This document shows positions 53,549 to 64,000 of a stretch of DNA of 64,000 nt, one piece after another. Source of the DNA: Paraspadella gotoi (lineage: Eukaryota > Chaetognatha); assembly GCA_051294375.1 (NCBI GenBank), contig CM119270.1, forward strand, positions 5,464,152 through 5,528,151, given 5' to 3'. Position 1 is the stretch's first letter; every line of letters starts with the position of its first letter. The notes beneath the pieces were generated by a model that had not been told where the DNA came from, did no database searches, and saw nothing but the letters and a program-made list of their open reading frames with translations. The position numbers were made by a program, and so were the translations under genes.

Positions 53549-56500
53549 TGACGACAGGTTAAGGTCAATTAGATTGTGTGAGGGAAATTAAAAGGAAATT
53601 GAAAATCAGTTATTACAGTAAAATACATACTACATACATACTGCAATGTAAAGAAGCAGTAACGTGATTAAGATGTTAAACTGTGAAATTAAAAAAAATA
53701 TTTTGATACCATAATCCATGCTCATGATTGATTGTTTTAACCCTTTATACATTAGCATTTAAATTTCATCGGCTATGGCTAACTGAAGTAAAGAATGTTT
53801 CCTAAAAATAATATGCAATGGATAAATCGCATTATACTTTATATATTTATATATACTTTATACTTTAATAACTTGAATACCTCTCTATCTCTTTCTCTCT
53901 ATCATACAATTCAAAATCAGTACAGTAGCTCAGTTAACGGGTTATCGCCTAATAACCATTTTTTTTGCTCTTTTCCTCGCCTTAATATGGACATCGAAAA
54001 CATGATACTTTTTACAAACGTTTTGCTTTCTAAAAAATAAATTTTTACAGAAATTAATGCAAATAACAGCATGCATTATTCCGACAATCATTTCTAAATT
54101 TACAGTGAATTTTTTTGAAATGAGTTTTAATGAGATCCTTGATGGGCCGATCCTTTTCGACGTGTTGGAATATTTCTTCTCCAAAAAGTCGAAGCAATTT
54201 ATACTCCGGAACAACTCCATTTTTTTTTGTCAAATCATAGCATTTTTTGGCCTCTATTATGTAACGCGCATAGAGTACCTTGGCTTTGACAAAGCTTATT
54301 TTGGCATCAAGCTCTAGGTGTTTTTCATCGGATATCTTTTGTGCCTGCTCTAATTTATTCTGGGCTTCCTCGACATCAAGCTCATGAAGCAACGACATGG
54401 CCCATAACCTGAGAATGTCGGCCGTAAGTCTCGAATCCTGATTTTTAGCGTTTTCGTATGCTGTTTCATAGGCACGTAAGCAGTTCTCTGATTGGCCCCT
54501 GATGTTTACCAATGCAACCGCGTAATTTTTGTAAACTTTTCCAACAAGTACGTGTGAACCATAACGTTTTTCAATTTTACAAATAAATGGTTTCCAATCT
54601 CGAAAGTATTTGTGACGAAAACTTTGTTCCATTAGATGCCACATAGTCACGTGGTCTTCAATCAATAAGGTCATCCATGACTCGATCTCAGTTTTGACTT
54701 TTTCTAACTCTTGTATAGTGTTTTGCAAAGTTATCTCATATGATTCAAACAATTCACTTTTTCGTTCGATTTGTCCCCGAGCATTCAATACTGTCCATCT
54801 GACAAAACTGATTTGATCCCAGTTTTCCGGATTGCCTTCCGTTGCCTCTAACAACTGGTCAAGTTCGGCTGATGATTCTTCAGCATAGCCGTGTTGCGCA
54901 AGCAAAGCCCTGGTAGTCATTTGTAACTCTTTCAAATTTGACGAACTGAACATATCTTGGCAAGCTTGCAAATAATCCCTTGTTAAAATTATTAAAAATT
55001 AAAATTTGAAGATAATTAAAATATACAAAAATATGAAAACTTTGTAAAATGCTTATATTTATGGTGGACTAAAATCCACCAACCGTTCATCAGCGAACAT
55101 TGGTGCCAGAGAAAAGTCATTCGCCTCTCAACCCAAACGTCTGGGGTTCCAGCCCGGTGGCCGCCTCGCAGTTAAGAGGGACGGGGCTCTTAACCCGCCT
55201 GTAACACGGTGTTACAGCCTGATCCGAAGCTTAGGGACTGCTTATATTGAACGGTTCTGTCACTAACATATAACAATAATTACTGTCTCTTCATTGGTGA
55301 GCCCGACTTCCGAACACAACAACAACAACAACACTTTCAGGCGACATGCCTCAACCTGGCGATGCACTTTCCACCAACAACACATCAGGGGACATGCCTC
55401 AACTTGGTGATGAACTTTCCACCAACAACAACAATTCACTGAAGAGACGCAACAGACTTCTCTCTATGGGAGGGGGGATGTATGGTGGACTAAAATCCAC
55501 CAACGTTCATCTGCGGCCATTGGTGCTGGAGGCAAGTCATTCGCCTCTCAACCCAAAGGTCTGGGGTTCTTGCCTGGTGGCCGCCTAGCAGTTAAGAGGG
55601 ACGGGGCGCTTAACCCGCCTGTAACACGGTGTTACAGCCTGATTCGAAGCTCAGAGACGGCTTATATTGAACAGTTCTGTCACTAACAATATAACATATA
55701 ACATATAACAATAATTACTGTCTCTTCATATTCTTACTTACTTGTGCTCCTTGCCACATGTGTTTTCTACCATTAAATCAAAGCAATAAAACTGAATGGG
55801 TGTCAGCTTCTTAAGTGCGTCACAATTCTTCGTCTCTTTGGTTTAAAAATATGAAAAGATATATACAAATTACTAACATTTAAAAAGATGGTAAGAAAAA
55901 GTTTATTTCCATAACAAAATACCTATGGCAATTTTAAGAATCTGTTTGACGTCATTCCATCTTTTATCCATGATACATGACGATCCATCTTTGCCCCAAA
56001 AATCTTCCAAAATATTTGGAATAAAATCGCTCTCCATATTTTTTCGTATTTTGTTATTTCTGGGAAGTTTTGGATGTAAAAAATCTTGCTGCGGCTCCTG
56101 AATCAGCGGACTCAAACACGCAAACTTGTCTCTTTTGCTTTATGCGTCAGTCCTTTCGTCGTCGCTCTCGCCGTCGCAATAGCTTCAAAATGTCATATTT
56201 TGAAAAAGTGCCTCCAGGTTAACGCCATGCTCCTTCCTCGGTCCGCCTATCTCGTACACAATGTTATATTTTGAAAAAAGGCTTACAGATTAACGCCCTG
56301 CTTTTTCCTCGGTCCGCCTATCTTGTACACAATGTTATATTTTGAAAAAGGGCTTACAGATTAACGCCCAGCTCTTTCCTCGGTCCGCCTATCTTGTACA
56401 CAATGTTATATTTTGAAAAAGGGCCTCCAGGTTAATGCCCTACTCCTTCCTTGGTCCGCCTATCTCGTACACAATGTTATATTTTGAAAAAGGGCCTCCA

Positions 56501-59500
56501 GGTTAACGCCCTGCTCCTTCCTCCTTCCTCAACTGATATTTTTTAAACTTTCTTTTCAAGTGATTCTGTTCTGCACGTTTTCTAAATTCTGAATTATAAT
56601 TAGGAATCAATATAGTTTATTAATACTTTTAAGGGATGAATATAAATATTAATTAATGGTTAATATAGTTTTGTTTTTATAATAATAAAATTTAGGTTTG
56701 ATTTTTATGCTTTTAAGTGCTTATGAAAATATAAAAAAAATCTTAGACTTGCAAAGCCTTTGTTCAATGAGGCTTAAACCTAAAATTTTAGCTCTGTATA
56801 ATAAAAAATAAAAATTTGAATTTAGTAAAAAATACCATATATTAAAAAAATAAAATAATAGATGATATAAATATTTAGATAAGATCAACTAAAAGTTTTT
56901 TTATAATTATTGTGTGTAAATCCTTTCTTTTTTGTTGTGTTTGTGGTTTAAAGAGACAAATAGTTTATTGGCAATAACAATTTTTATTATATACAGGGTA
57001 GTGAATCAAAACTTAGTGTATGAACACTTGCCGTGTGCCCATGAAACGCCTCTGCTTCGCCGCTGTCAGGTCGCTACGTAGGAAAGTGGTCCTCGTCTCT
57101 CGCTGACATCTCCGGAAGTGGGCGTAGCCGCGTCTGGCGCCGTTGCACGTGCGTCGAAGACGTCGGGGGTTTGGTCGCGCCGTAAGTCGGCGCCGTGAGT
57201 CCTTGGTCGGCGAGGCTGTCGACACTCGAGTGTGGTCGTATGGAATGGACCACAAGTCCGTCCACAAGTCTATGACGGAGCTAAAGTCTGACCACAAGTG
57301 CATCCACGAGTCCCGGAGTGTGGTCCCATGGTGGGCTCTATGGCCACAATGACTCTGTCTGTAAACCGTATCGAAAGGGTGACGTGACGTGACGTGAAGG
57401 CTCCTAAGCCTTGTAAAAGACAGTTTTGTGACGGGCGGAAACATCCTAAGTAGCTATGTATGTGCCTAGAATATCTGGTAAAAAAAGAAAAGAGGAGTGA
57501 AATCTCCAAAAGAAAAGAAAAAAGACATCTATCGGCAGAAATGGTAATAACAAAGAATAGTTAGAATAGTATTTACCATCATATTTTATAGGCAAAAAGT
57601 TATTGAATGTCTTTTTATAATACACTAAGATAATCACTGATGTTTTGAGTTTCTGATATAGGTTTTATTTTCCTCATGCTTTTATACTGCGCTACTAAAA
57701 AGAATGCAACATTGGTTGAATTTGCTCTGCGCCGGTTTAGAACTTAAAATCCCTATCAGTATGTTACATTATTAAGGAGGCTATTAAGAATAGGAATAAC
57801 TACTATTCTAAGTCGGGAATCCATGCGCTTAAGCCCGAGTCGATTAGGGCCATTTATCAGGATGCTGCAGGTAGCAATTATAGCATACTCAAAACCAACA
57901 ATATGTACGCTAATAGCTCATTTCTATGCTAAAAGAAAAATTCTGAAGAGAGCAAATAAAAAACTCTATTTAGAAATATTTACTAGGACATGTTATCTTT
58001 ACTATCCTATGGCCATTAAACTGCCGCAGTTTAACAAGATCTATTTCAACCTTAATTAATAAAAGCAATTTTAAGAAGTTGTAAAAAAAATTTTCCTAAG
58101 TTCACACTGTAGTGGCCACAATTCGAGCCTTAATCAGAAATTTTTTAGCTATTTTTCTATGCAAATAAAAACTAATAGCTATCACCATTTAAATTCCTAT
58201 GATATAATTTTTATCACTGGGTCCTCTTAAAAGGTAGATGATAACTGTACAATAATGAAAAAATAGTTATAATTCATGGAAGTTAAGAAGTTTAAAAAAG
58301 TGATGAATTGTGGTGTACGCAACACCCTCACTGGTCATATTGAATTGCATTACTTTTGTTTTTCTTTTTACATATTTCCATACAATTTTGAGCTAAATTA
58401 ACGTTGTCACTTTTTCTATTTTTCCTCTTCTTTTTGTTTTGAGCTCTCTCTCTCGTTTGCTCTCTACATGTCAACATTGACCTACGGCGTGATCTCTTGA
58501 CAAAGGTAAATGAACTAAAAATATTTTTAGTCGGATCAGCTTATCGCAGATTCCGACTCTATAATTCACTTTGTAGGTCCATCGGTCCCACCCCAAAAAC
58601 TTGTCAGTAAATCATTTTTATCATATCAGAATTTTTTATTTAATTCAGAATTCAATATTTAAAAGTATGTGATTAAGCTGGATATAAATTTCTGATAGAA
58701 TCGTAGGAGTGAAAAAGTGTTTAAATGAGAAAACCATTATTTGAATTTTTAAAAGTTTTCCTCTCTCTATCTCTCTCCGATGGATTGATTGATTGATTGA
58801 TTGATTGACCAAATTATGCCACTTGACCAAATTATTCAAGTGACCAAATTTTGCAAGTTGACCAAATTATGCCAGTTGATAAAATTATGCTCATTGACCA
58901 AATTATGCTAGTTGACCAAATTATGCCAGTTGACCAAATTATGCCGGTTGTCCAAATTAGGCCAGTTGAGAAAATTATGCCAGTAGAGAAAATTATGCCA
59001 CTTGACCAAATTATACTAGTTGACCAAATTATGCCAGTTGACTAAATTATACCATTTAGAGTCGCCTCAGCTTGACCGCTGTTGGGCCGCTACAGAGAAA
59101 TGCTGTCCTCCATGTCCCTTGCTGACGTCTCTGGAGGTGGGCATGGCCGCGTCTGTCGCCGTTGAGCATGCGCCGAAGACATTGCCTGGCCATGATAGAG
59201 GGCGTAATCGGCGAGGCTATTGTCACCCGGGTGTGGCCCAATGTTGTGGGCCACGAGTCTGTGATGGAGGCTAAAGTCTGACCACGAGTAAGTCCACAAG
59301 TCTCTTGGAGTATGGTCTCGTCGTGGGCTCTATGGCCATGACATCACTGTCTGTAAACGGTATCAAGGGTGACAAATGGTGACATGAATGGCGTCCTCGG
59401 ACCTCGTAAAAGGCAGTTTGATGACGGGCGGAAAAATCCTAAGTATCTACATGAGCCTAGTATATCTTGTAAGAAAAGAAAAGAGGAGTGTAATCTCCTA

Positions 59501-60143
59501 AAGAAAAGAAAAGAGACATCTGTCGGCAGAAACGGTAATAACAAAAGGCAAACAAATAAATGGGGAAAAAGGGGGACATATCTCTACAATACCAGTTGAC
59601 CAAATAATACCAGTTGACAAAATTATGCCAGTTGACCAAATTATGCCAGTCAACCAAATTATGCCAGTTTACCAAATTCTGCCTGTCGACCAAATAATGC
59701 AACTTGATCAAATTATGAAAGTTGATCAAATTATGCAAGTTGACCAAATTATGCAAATTGATTAAATTATGCAAAATTACCAAATTATGCAAGTTGACTA
59801 AATTATGCAAAATGTTATTGGCGCAGCTACTGGTAATGATTGATAGATTGATTTATAGATTTTTTAATAGATTTATTAAGTCTGTTATGATTTGTTATGT
59901 GATCTGTTAAGATCATAAATTGAAAGTCAGAAAATATTACAGTGATTTATCATCGGATTAGATTATTACCGCTTAATTATCGAAGGCAGATCCGACATTG
60001 TTTGGTCAAACTTGATTAACAGACGATCAGTTTTCGAGTGCGACGCTCGCTATGGCAACGACCTCTGCAACTCGACTATTTGTTCCAAGATGGAGGACAT
60101 CCTCGTTGTCGTCGTCGTTATTGTCGCCGTCTTTTTCTTCTGA
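49336..60143 (+). CDS. Ly6/uPAR (LU, three-finger) GPI-anchored protein
   Basis: Four exons: 49336-49437, 49659-49803, 50034-50130, 60023-60143 (TGA). The phases (0, 1, 2) agree at every junction. The protein is 153 residues. It has a hydrophobic signal peptide (residues 1 to about 20), then VRCYFCDS, the usual start of an LU domain. Further cysteines follow, including HCRKIHQKV and IRQC, and the closing pattern is a Cys, a short loop and DLCN. The tail after STIC is ILVVVVVIVAVFFF to the stop, a GPI-attachment signal. Known for the family: small disulphide-rich cell-surface proteins acting in adhesion, junctions or channel modulation. The specific role is unknown. Intron 3 spans about 9.9 kb and contains an opposite-strand gene and several transposons. 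The last exon is far away, but its phase, its family-fitting LCN motif and its anchor support the link. Confidence 0.85.
50404..50466 (-). ncRNA. Hammerhead ribozyme motif, left arm
   Basis: On the minus strand the core reads CTGATGA, then one extra A, a six-pair stem II (GACTCT / AGAGTC, 7-nt loop), then GAAAC. The next bases ACATGT form a palindromic minimal stem III, followed by the C cleavage site. Stem I pairs TAA with TTA, then ATTGT with ACAAT across an internal loop. The extra A departs from the textbook core. A stem III this short usually works as a dimer. Confidence 0.72.
51671..51733 (+). ncRNA. Hammerhead ribozyme motif, right arm
   Basis: This is the inverted partner of the left-arm motif. 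It has CTGATGA, a shorter stem II (CTCT / AGAG; two bases lost relative to the left arm), then CGAAAC, the palindrome ACATGT, the C cleavage site, and the same split stem I. It reads outward from the element, as does the left copy on the other strand. Confidence 0.65.
51851..53411. repeat. ~780-bp direct tandem duplication
   Basis: Unit 1 (about 51851-52630) and unit 2 (about 52631-53411) are near-identical, starting at TTTTTTGTTCTTAATCATCG and ending at the GTAAAAAATATTCT region. Each holds an inner repeat of CATCGGAAAAAG-type units flanked by GCAGCCG. Differences are mostly single-base indels. Short open frames here only reflect the inner repeat. It directly follows the fold-back element inside LU intron 3. 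Confidence 0.88.
54054..56097 (-). CDS. TPR-like helical-repeat protein, 5' incomplete, nested in the LU gene intron
   Basis: Three exons in coding order: 56097-55923, 55835-55742, 54978-54054 (TAA). Phases agree (1, then 2). About 397 residues are visible. The N-terminal part (LPRNNKIRK, FIPNILEDFWG) precedes a helical array. Paired helices with small residues at TPR-like spacing are seen, for example NYAVALVNIRG, ADILRLWAMSLLHE and KAKVLYARYIIEAKK. The end is Cys/His-containing (CRNNACCYLH). I do not recognise the family; a tetratricopeptide-type scaffold is the best guess. The first exon seen begins at an AG acceptor in phase 0 with no in-frame ATG before it, so the start lies further upstream. 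Two SINE-like repeats sit in the intron between the last two exons. The gene lies wholly inside intron 3 of the LU gene, on the other strand. Confidence 0.72.
55061..55284 (+). mobile_element. SINE-like repeat, copy 1
   Basis: It begins GGTGGACTAAAATCCACC, a short hairpin, and ends near ATTACTGTCTCTTCATTGG. The middle holds GGGGTTCCAGCCC, which resembles a tRNA B box. It matches 55480-55725 closely and 45943-46047 partly in reverse. It has no coding capacity. The tRNA origin is inference. Confidence 0.6.
55480..55725 (+). mobile_element. SINE-like repeat, copy 2
   Basis: Same family and orientation as 55061-55284, about 200 bp downstream. It differs at scattered bases and by an AACATATAAC insertion near its end. 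Both lie in the intron between the last two exons of the minus-strand helical-repeat gene. Confidence 0.6.
56196..56530 (+). repeat. ~70-bp tandem repeat, five units
   Basis: Units run TTATATTTTGAAAAAGGGCC, then TCCAGGTTAACGCCCTGCTC, then TTCCTCGGTCCGCCTATCTC, then GTACACAATG. Five copies differ at a few positions and the last is cut short by CTTCCTCCTTCC. Confidence 0.88.
57055..57545 (+). repeat. ~0.48-kb dispersed repeat, copy 1
   Basis: Shares its order of motifs with 59072-59545: a GTCGCTAC / GCCGCTAC start, GGGCGTAGCCGCGTC, a GCGAGGCT block, GGGCTCTATGGCCA, and GACGGGCGGAAA near the end. About 70-80% alike by eye. Short open frames across it are shadows of the GC-rich sequence; I found no protein family. 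Confidence 0.7.
57546..58530. other. No gene seen; A/T-rich intron sequence
   Basis: Lies within intron 3 of the LU gene. A plus-strand frame at 57823-58059 has no recognisable motif. Confidence 0.5.
58531..58614 (-). repeat. Dispersed repeat fragment, copy 2
   Basis: Reverse-complement partner of 18116-18207 (ATAATTCACTTTGTAGGTCC and CCCCAAAAACTTGTCAGTAA on the plus strand). Confidence 0.6.
58803..59050 (+). repeat. 18-bp minisatellite (TTGACCAAATTATGCCAG)
   Basis: About 14 imperfect copies, such as TTGACCAAATTATGCCAG and TTGAGAAAATTATGCCAG. Open frames across it reflect the 18-bp period only. Confidence 0.9.
59072..59545 (+). repeat. ~0.48-kb dispersed repeat, copy 2, inside a minisatellite
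   Basis: Diverged copy of 57055-57545. On both sides lies the same 18-bp minisatellite (58803-59050 and 59592-59815), so this unit appears to have inserted into that array. Confidence 0.7.
59592..59815 (+). repeat. 18-bp minisatellite, second block
   Basis: The same unit as 58803-59050 resumes after the inserted 0.48-kb repeat, grading into AAATTATGCAAGTTGACC-type variants. Confidence 0.9.
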
Positions 60144-61743
60144 CGATAATGATGTCAATGTCATATTGTATTTTTTTTTTCATTCATTGCGAAAATATAT
60201 ATCGTCCTTTTATGGTCAAATCTGACGAGAGCAAGTAGGATTTTCTTCGAGACGGTAAAACGACAGGGAACTTGACATCTTAACAATGTCGTAGTTCGTC
60301 AACGGTAGCGGACATAGTTTCGTTTATGTTCTCGCTTTCTCACTCCTCTCCGCTCTCCGGTAATAAAGTTACCCAGATGCGTCGCGGTTAAGATTCTAAG
60401 CTTGAAAGAGACGAGCAAGCAGAGACAAGCAGAGACAAGCACGCCCATAAAAGGAGTCGTTGGAGTGAAAGCGCACGTACTCCCCTTTTTTTTCCCCCTC
60501 GACTTGAGCGGCGAGTTTCTATTTCAGGTTAAAACCAGAGAAAAGATTACTCGAGTTTCTATTTCAGGTTTTAACCTGAAATAGAAACTCGAGGCGACGA
60601 GTTTTAACTTAGCCTAATAAAAGTTTAAATTCTCTATCAACATTTATATCTATTAAAAAAAAAACCCTTTCCTACTTTAAAATTCAAAGCGTCAACAAAG
60701 AACAAATTTTTAAAAAAATTAACAAAAATTTAACAAATTTAAAAAATTTTCCCTTTCCGTTCAAGTGACTTTTGTTTAATAAGAAAATTTTCCGCAGTGT
60801 CACTCATTTCTAGTCTTATTGACCGAAATTTACTAAACAAGTGGCTCACCGTTAATCGAAATTGTAATAAAGATTTAACAACATCACTGATGTCATCAGC
60901 CATGTTGAATGAGTCTCTCGTTCATAAAGATTATCATTTGCCACAAACTTAACAATACAGTGTTTCCCCTCACCCAACAAAAAAAAATTATTATAACGAG
61001 TAAGTTGACTAAGTAAAAAAAAACATTTTAAAAATGATCATATAAATATTTATCTTTTTTCCCTGCTGCCTATGTTTGATCTCGGGTTTGCGTAACATGG
61101 TTTCTGTATTTATAGTTTTATTCGTGTGAAGTAGATTTCGAAAAAAAAAAAAAAAAATTTTCTGAAACGCATTTGGACTTCGAGGGGAAACAAACAAGTT
61201 GTGTCACGAAGACAGTTCGGTCCAATCAAACGCCTTCGCTAGTACTCGACTGAGCCAATTAATAACGAGAGTTCTTTATCGGATATTAATTATCGAATTG
61301 CCCTTCGTCCTTAGAGGTAATATAGTATTTATGAATGAAACCTTAACGATTATTGAACGCTCAACAAAGAAACGTTTCGTTGTTTTATTTTTTGGATAGT
61401 ACGTAATGACGTTAATATTTAACATATTAGGGTTATGGAGTTTTTTTAAGTTTTACTCTTTCGTTGGCCTTTTTCATAAAACCCGCTTTGTTAAAAGTTA
61501 TTTCTTTATCAGACTGAATCGATGGAATGAAGGAGTAAGAAAACCTGTTTTTCGTTCTCTCTTTACTTGTTGCCAAAAGCTACAATTCAGCATACTGTCG
61601 CCTCACAACCATCGACACTCCTACACACACATAATTCTGTTATGTACTGTTTCACCTGATAAACGAATAAAACACATATAATCGATAATGTTAAGAATTC
61701 ATTAAGAACCTAAAACGAGTAACAAAATAAAATCAAGCTAATT
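60144..61743. other. Intergenic between the LU gene and the 3'-most gene
   Basis: Contains the 3' flank of the LU gene, the palindrome at 60550-60593, and the leader of the next gene. AATAAA-like signals occur at about 60361 and 61667. No other gene seen. Confidence 0.5.
60550..60593. repeat. Perfect 44-bp palindrome with an extra direct copy
   Basis: Arms of 21 bases (CTCGAGTTTCTATTTCAGGT + T and complement) around TT. A direct copy of most of one arm (CGAGTTTCTATTTCAGGTTA) starts about 40 bases earlier, near 60511. Confidence 0.9.
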
Positions 61744-64000
61744 ATGGCCGAGATCGATTGGACCTACGGCAACGACTACACCGGATACGATGACGCCGCA
61801 GCCGCAGCCGCCGACCCCTTCACCCCATTACGCATCAACAGGCTCCGCTTCAACGGCGCCATCTTGTACGACGCGCCCTCTATGTACAAATCCTTTCTTC
61901 GCGCCTTCGTCTCCGAGGCGACGGGAGAAGCGTGGAACAAGAGCCACGCGTGGAAGATCTGGTGTCTGGACAATTACGACAGCGTCATTGCTGACTACAG
62001 GTGAAGCAAACCGAACTAGTAAAAAAAAGTAATAATTTGAACAGATTTAGGCATCAATTATTTATGGTGTTGAAATCTTATCCAAGCTTTACTCATATAT
62101 TTATATAAATACCTAATTGACAATATGCTTTGCGAAAAAAACTTTAATTTGGCAAATAAAAATTTTTAATCCTTAATATAGTATAAAAAAAAACATTCAA
62201 GCGTTTATCAAATTTATTATTCAATTTTTAAGTTGTTTTCTAGACATGTTCATAAAGTTTTAGTCGAAGTTCTCAAACACCCTATTGAATCGAATCGGCT
62301 CTACTTCAGGCAGCTGCACAAGACAATTGCCAAGGGTAAGACGGAGCCGGTGAGCGGGAAATACGTGCCAGTTTTCTCCCAGGGCAACGTAGCTCTCTTT
62401 TCTCACGTCATCGATCGTACGGAGCAGCGGGGGTGCGTGAAGCACGGCAGCGTCGTGCTGCGGCAGCAGCGGGAGGCCTTGGTGAATGATGACGGCGGTG
62501 GATGGGATGACGCGTATTGCTACAGGTGAGGTTGAAGTGAGGTAAGTTTTGCGAAAAAACAAAGGATCAATAACAAACAAGATATATTGTATAATCTAAG
62601 TTTTGATCTTTATTTCTCCAATTTGTATGCAATTTCCTTATTTTTTAACGCCCCGATCGGTTGACAGCTTCACCTGGCAATGTGGAGATTGTAACAGAGA
62701 TAGGAATTTCACATTGTAAATTTACACAATGTACAATGAGCCAATTTAATTCCATTCGCTTTTCTGATTTCAATAAATCGATTCATCTCACGTTCGTCAT
62801 TTTATCACGACGTCATCAGCAAATTCGAGGCATTGAAGGAGAACGCGGTCAAGACTATGTTCAAGGATCTCCCCAAGCTGAAGTTGAAGTGGCTCGACCG
62901 GATGGACCGGGTCAGGCTGGGCTACCTCGACCAAGAGCGGTTGGAGAAGACGAGGCTCAAGATTTGGAGGATGAAGAGAAAGGCGTTGGCGAAGAGAGAA
63001 ATGGAGGAGGATTTGAAAAGAGATTTGGGGGAACATTTGGTGGAACATTCGCTGCATGATTTAGGGGGAAGGAGGGCGGACGAGGGCGACGTTGACGACG
63101 AAGTGGTTCGCACTCATTATCTAGAGATGGAGTTTACGAGAGAAGAATTGACTGTCACTGACGAGAATGGTAAGTGTAATATCAAGTAAATAGAAATATT
63201 AAATAAAAATTAAATGTCTACGAAAAAGGAAAAAAATTTTGTTTCGTTTTATTTTTAATTAAATTATTTTATTATAATTTATTTTTCTCGTTTGAAATCA
63301 TCCTTTCTAAACTTTTCCAACTTTTCCAACTGCAACGATCGGCTAAAGTTACGGCGACTCTGCCGACGCCGCCAATGACGACGCACTCGACGCAGCAACA
63401 GCCTACGCAGCCGTCTCCGACGCCGCTGACTGATGCTGGAGATGAAGATTGGATTCAGGAGGGTCTAATCTTCGATCGTATTTTTGAAGGTGACAGAAAA
63501 AAGAACTTTGTCGTCGTCAAGGTTAAATATAACCTTGACTAGGACTAGATTGATATGTTTAATTTAATTTTACCTAAGTTTAATCGTTACCGATGATTTT
63601 CCTTTTTGTTAAATATTACATATTACAAACGGATGAAACGTTTTTATTATTTATTTATGGATTAGAACCCGGAACCTTCCAGCCACAAGCCGAAGTGGAC
63701 GAGAAGGAGGAAGAGGAGCAGGAGAAAGAGGAGCAGGAGGAAGAGGAACAGCAGAAAGAAGCGGAGCATTTGGACGACGACAACAACCCCACTTCCTCCT
63801 CCTCCATCTGCCCCTCGCGAATCGCCGCCTCTCTCATCTTCTCTCCGCCGTCCTTCTCCAACGCCTGGTCGACGACGCCGAGATTCTTCGTCGGCGCCGA
63901 TTTCGTCGCCGTCCAAGTCAACGGACGAATCCTCGTCTGGGGCGGGCGTCAGGTTCAGCCCCATCCGACCGACAATTCGCCCGACAATTCGCCCGACAAT
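61744..64000 (+). CDS. Unrecognised multi-exon gene, 5' part (runs off the window)
   Basis: Exons: 61744-62000 (ATG start), 62244-62525, 62820-63169, 63349-63489, 63666 to the window end. The junction phases (2, 2, 1, 1) all agree. Residues 1-180 form a mixed segment with no family I can name (RINRLRFNGAILYDAPSMYK, HVHKVLVEVLKHPIESNRLY). A Lys/Arg/Glu-rich helical segment follows (KLKLKWLDRMDRVRLGYLDQ), then a Pro/Thr/Gln linker, and an acidic Glu/Gln run coded by GAG/CAG triplets. The last visible part, FFVGADFVAVQVNGRILVWGG, resembles the first strands of a kelch-type beta-propeller blade; this is inference. Upstream, about 1.6 kb separates it from the LU gene. I see no TATA box I would defend. 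No signal peptide or membrane span is visible, so it is likely intracellular. Confidence 0.75.

Noticed and set aside
57013-57509. Minus-strand frames up to 143 residues
   Set aside because: They lie in a dispersed repeat whose second copy (59072-59545) does not keep the frames.

Overview
The window reads as draft nuclear genome from an invertebrate animal. The genes are split into short exons by GT-AG introns (one likely GC-AG) that keep reading phase. The families recognised are animal ones: a KASH-tailed nuclear-envelope protein, an astacin metalloprotease with LDLa and ShKT-like modules, and a GPI-anchored Ly6/uPAR protein. Non-coding DNA is packed with (CT/GA)n, (GAC/GTC)n and other simple repeats and with transposon debris. 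There are ten runs of N, most of them ending in a simple repeat. The lineage cannot be fixed from sequence alone. A microsatellite-rich crustacean or a lophotrochozoan would fit; this is inference.

Layout. 1-10.7 kb holds no gene I can support: simple repeats, a CACGTG-rich minisatellite, a MITE-like element, a deleted Tc1/mariner copy with TA target site, and several gaps. 10.8-23.9 kb, plus strand, carries a nine-exon KASH-domain gene whose second exon is duplicated with its flanking intron. 24-33 kb is intergenic or intronic, with a palindromic-ended repeat, a LINE reverse-transcriptase relic and a probable first coding exon on the minus strand at 27.4-27.8 kb. 33.5-41.9 kb, minus strand, carries the astacin gene in eight exons; two inverted copies of a 0.7 kb repeat lie in its introns. 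42-49 kb is mostly repeats with two doubtful exons.

49.3-60.1 kb, plus strand, is a four-exon LU (three-finger) gene with a signal peptide and GPI tail. Its third intron is about 9.9 kb. Nested in that intron are a minus-strand helical/TPR-like gene (54.1-56.1 kb), a fold-back element carrying hammerhead-ribozyme motifs in both arms, a 780-bp tandem duplication, SINE-like repeats and two minisatellites. 61.7-64.0 kb, plus strand, is the 5' part of a five-or-more-exon gene I do not recognise; it runs off the window.

The genes do not form an operon or an obvious pathway. The KASH protein should act at the outer nuclear membrane, the LU protein at the cell surface, and the astacin outside the cell. 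The main observations for follow-up are the hammerhead fold-back element, the KASH protein with its alanine-rich luminal linker, the duplicated symmetric exon, and the nested gene arrangement.
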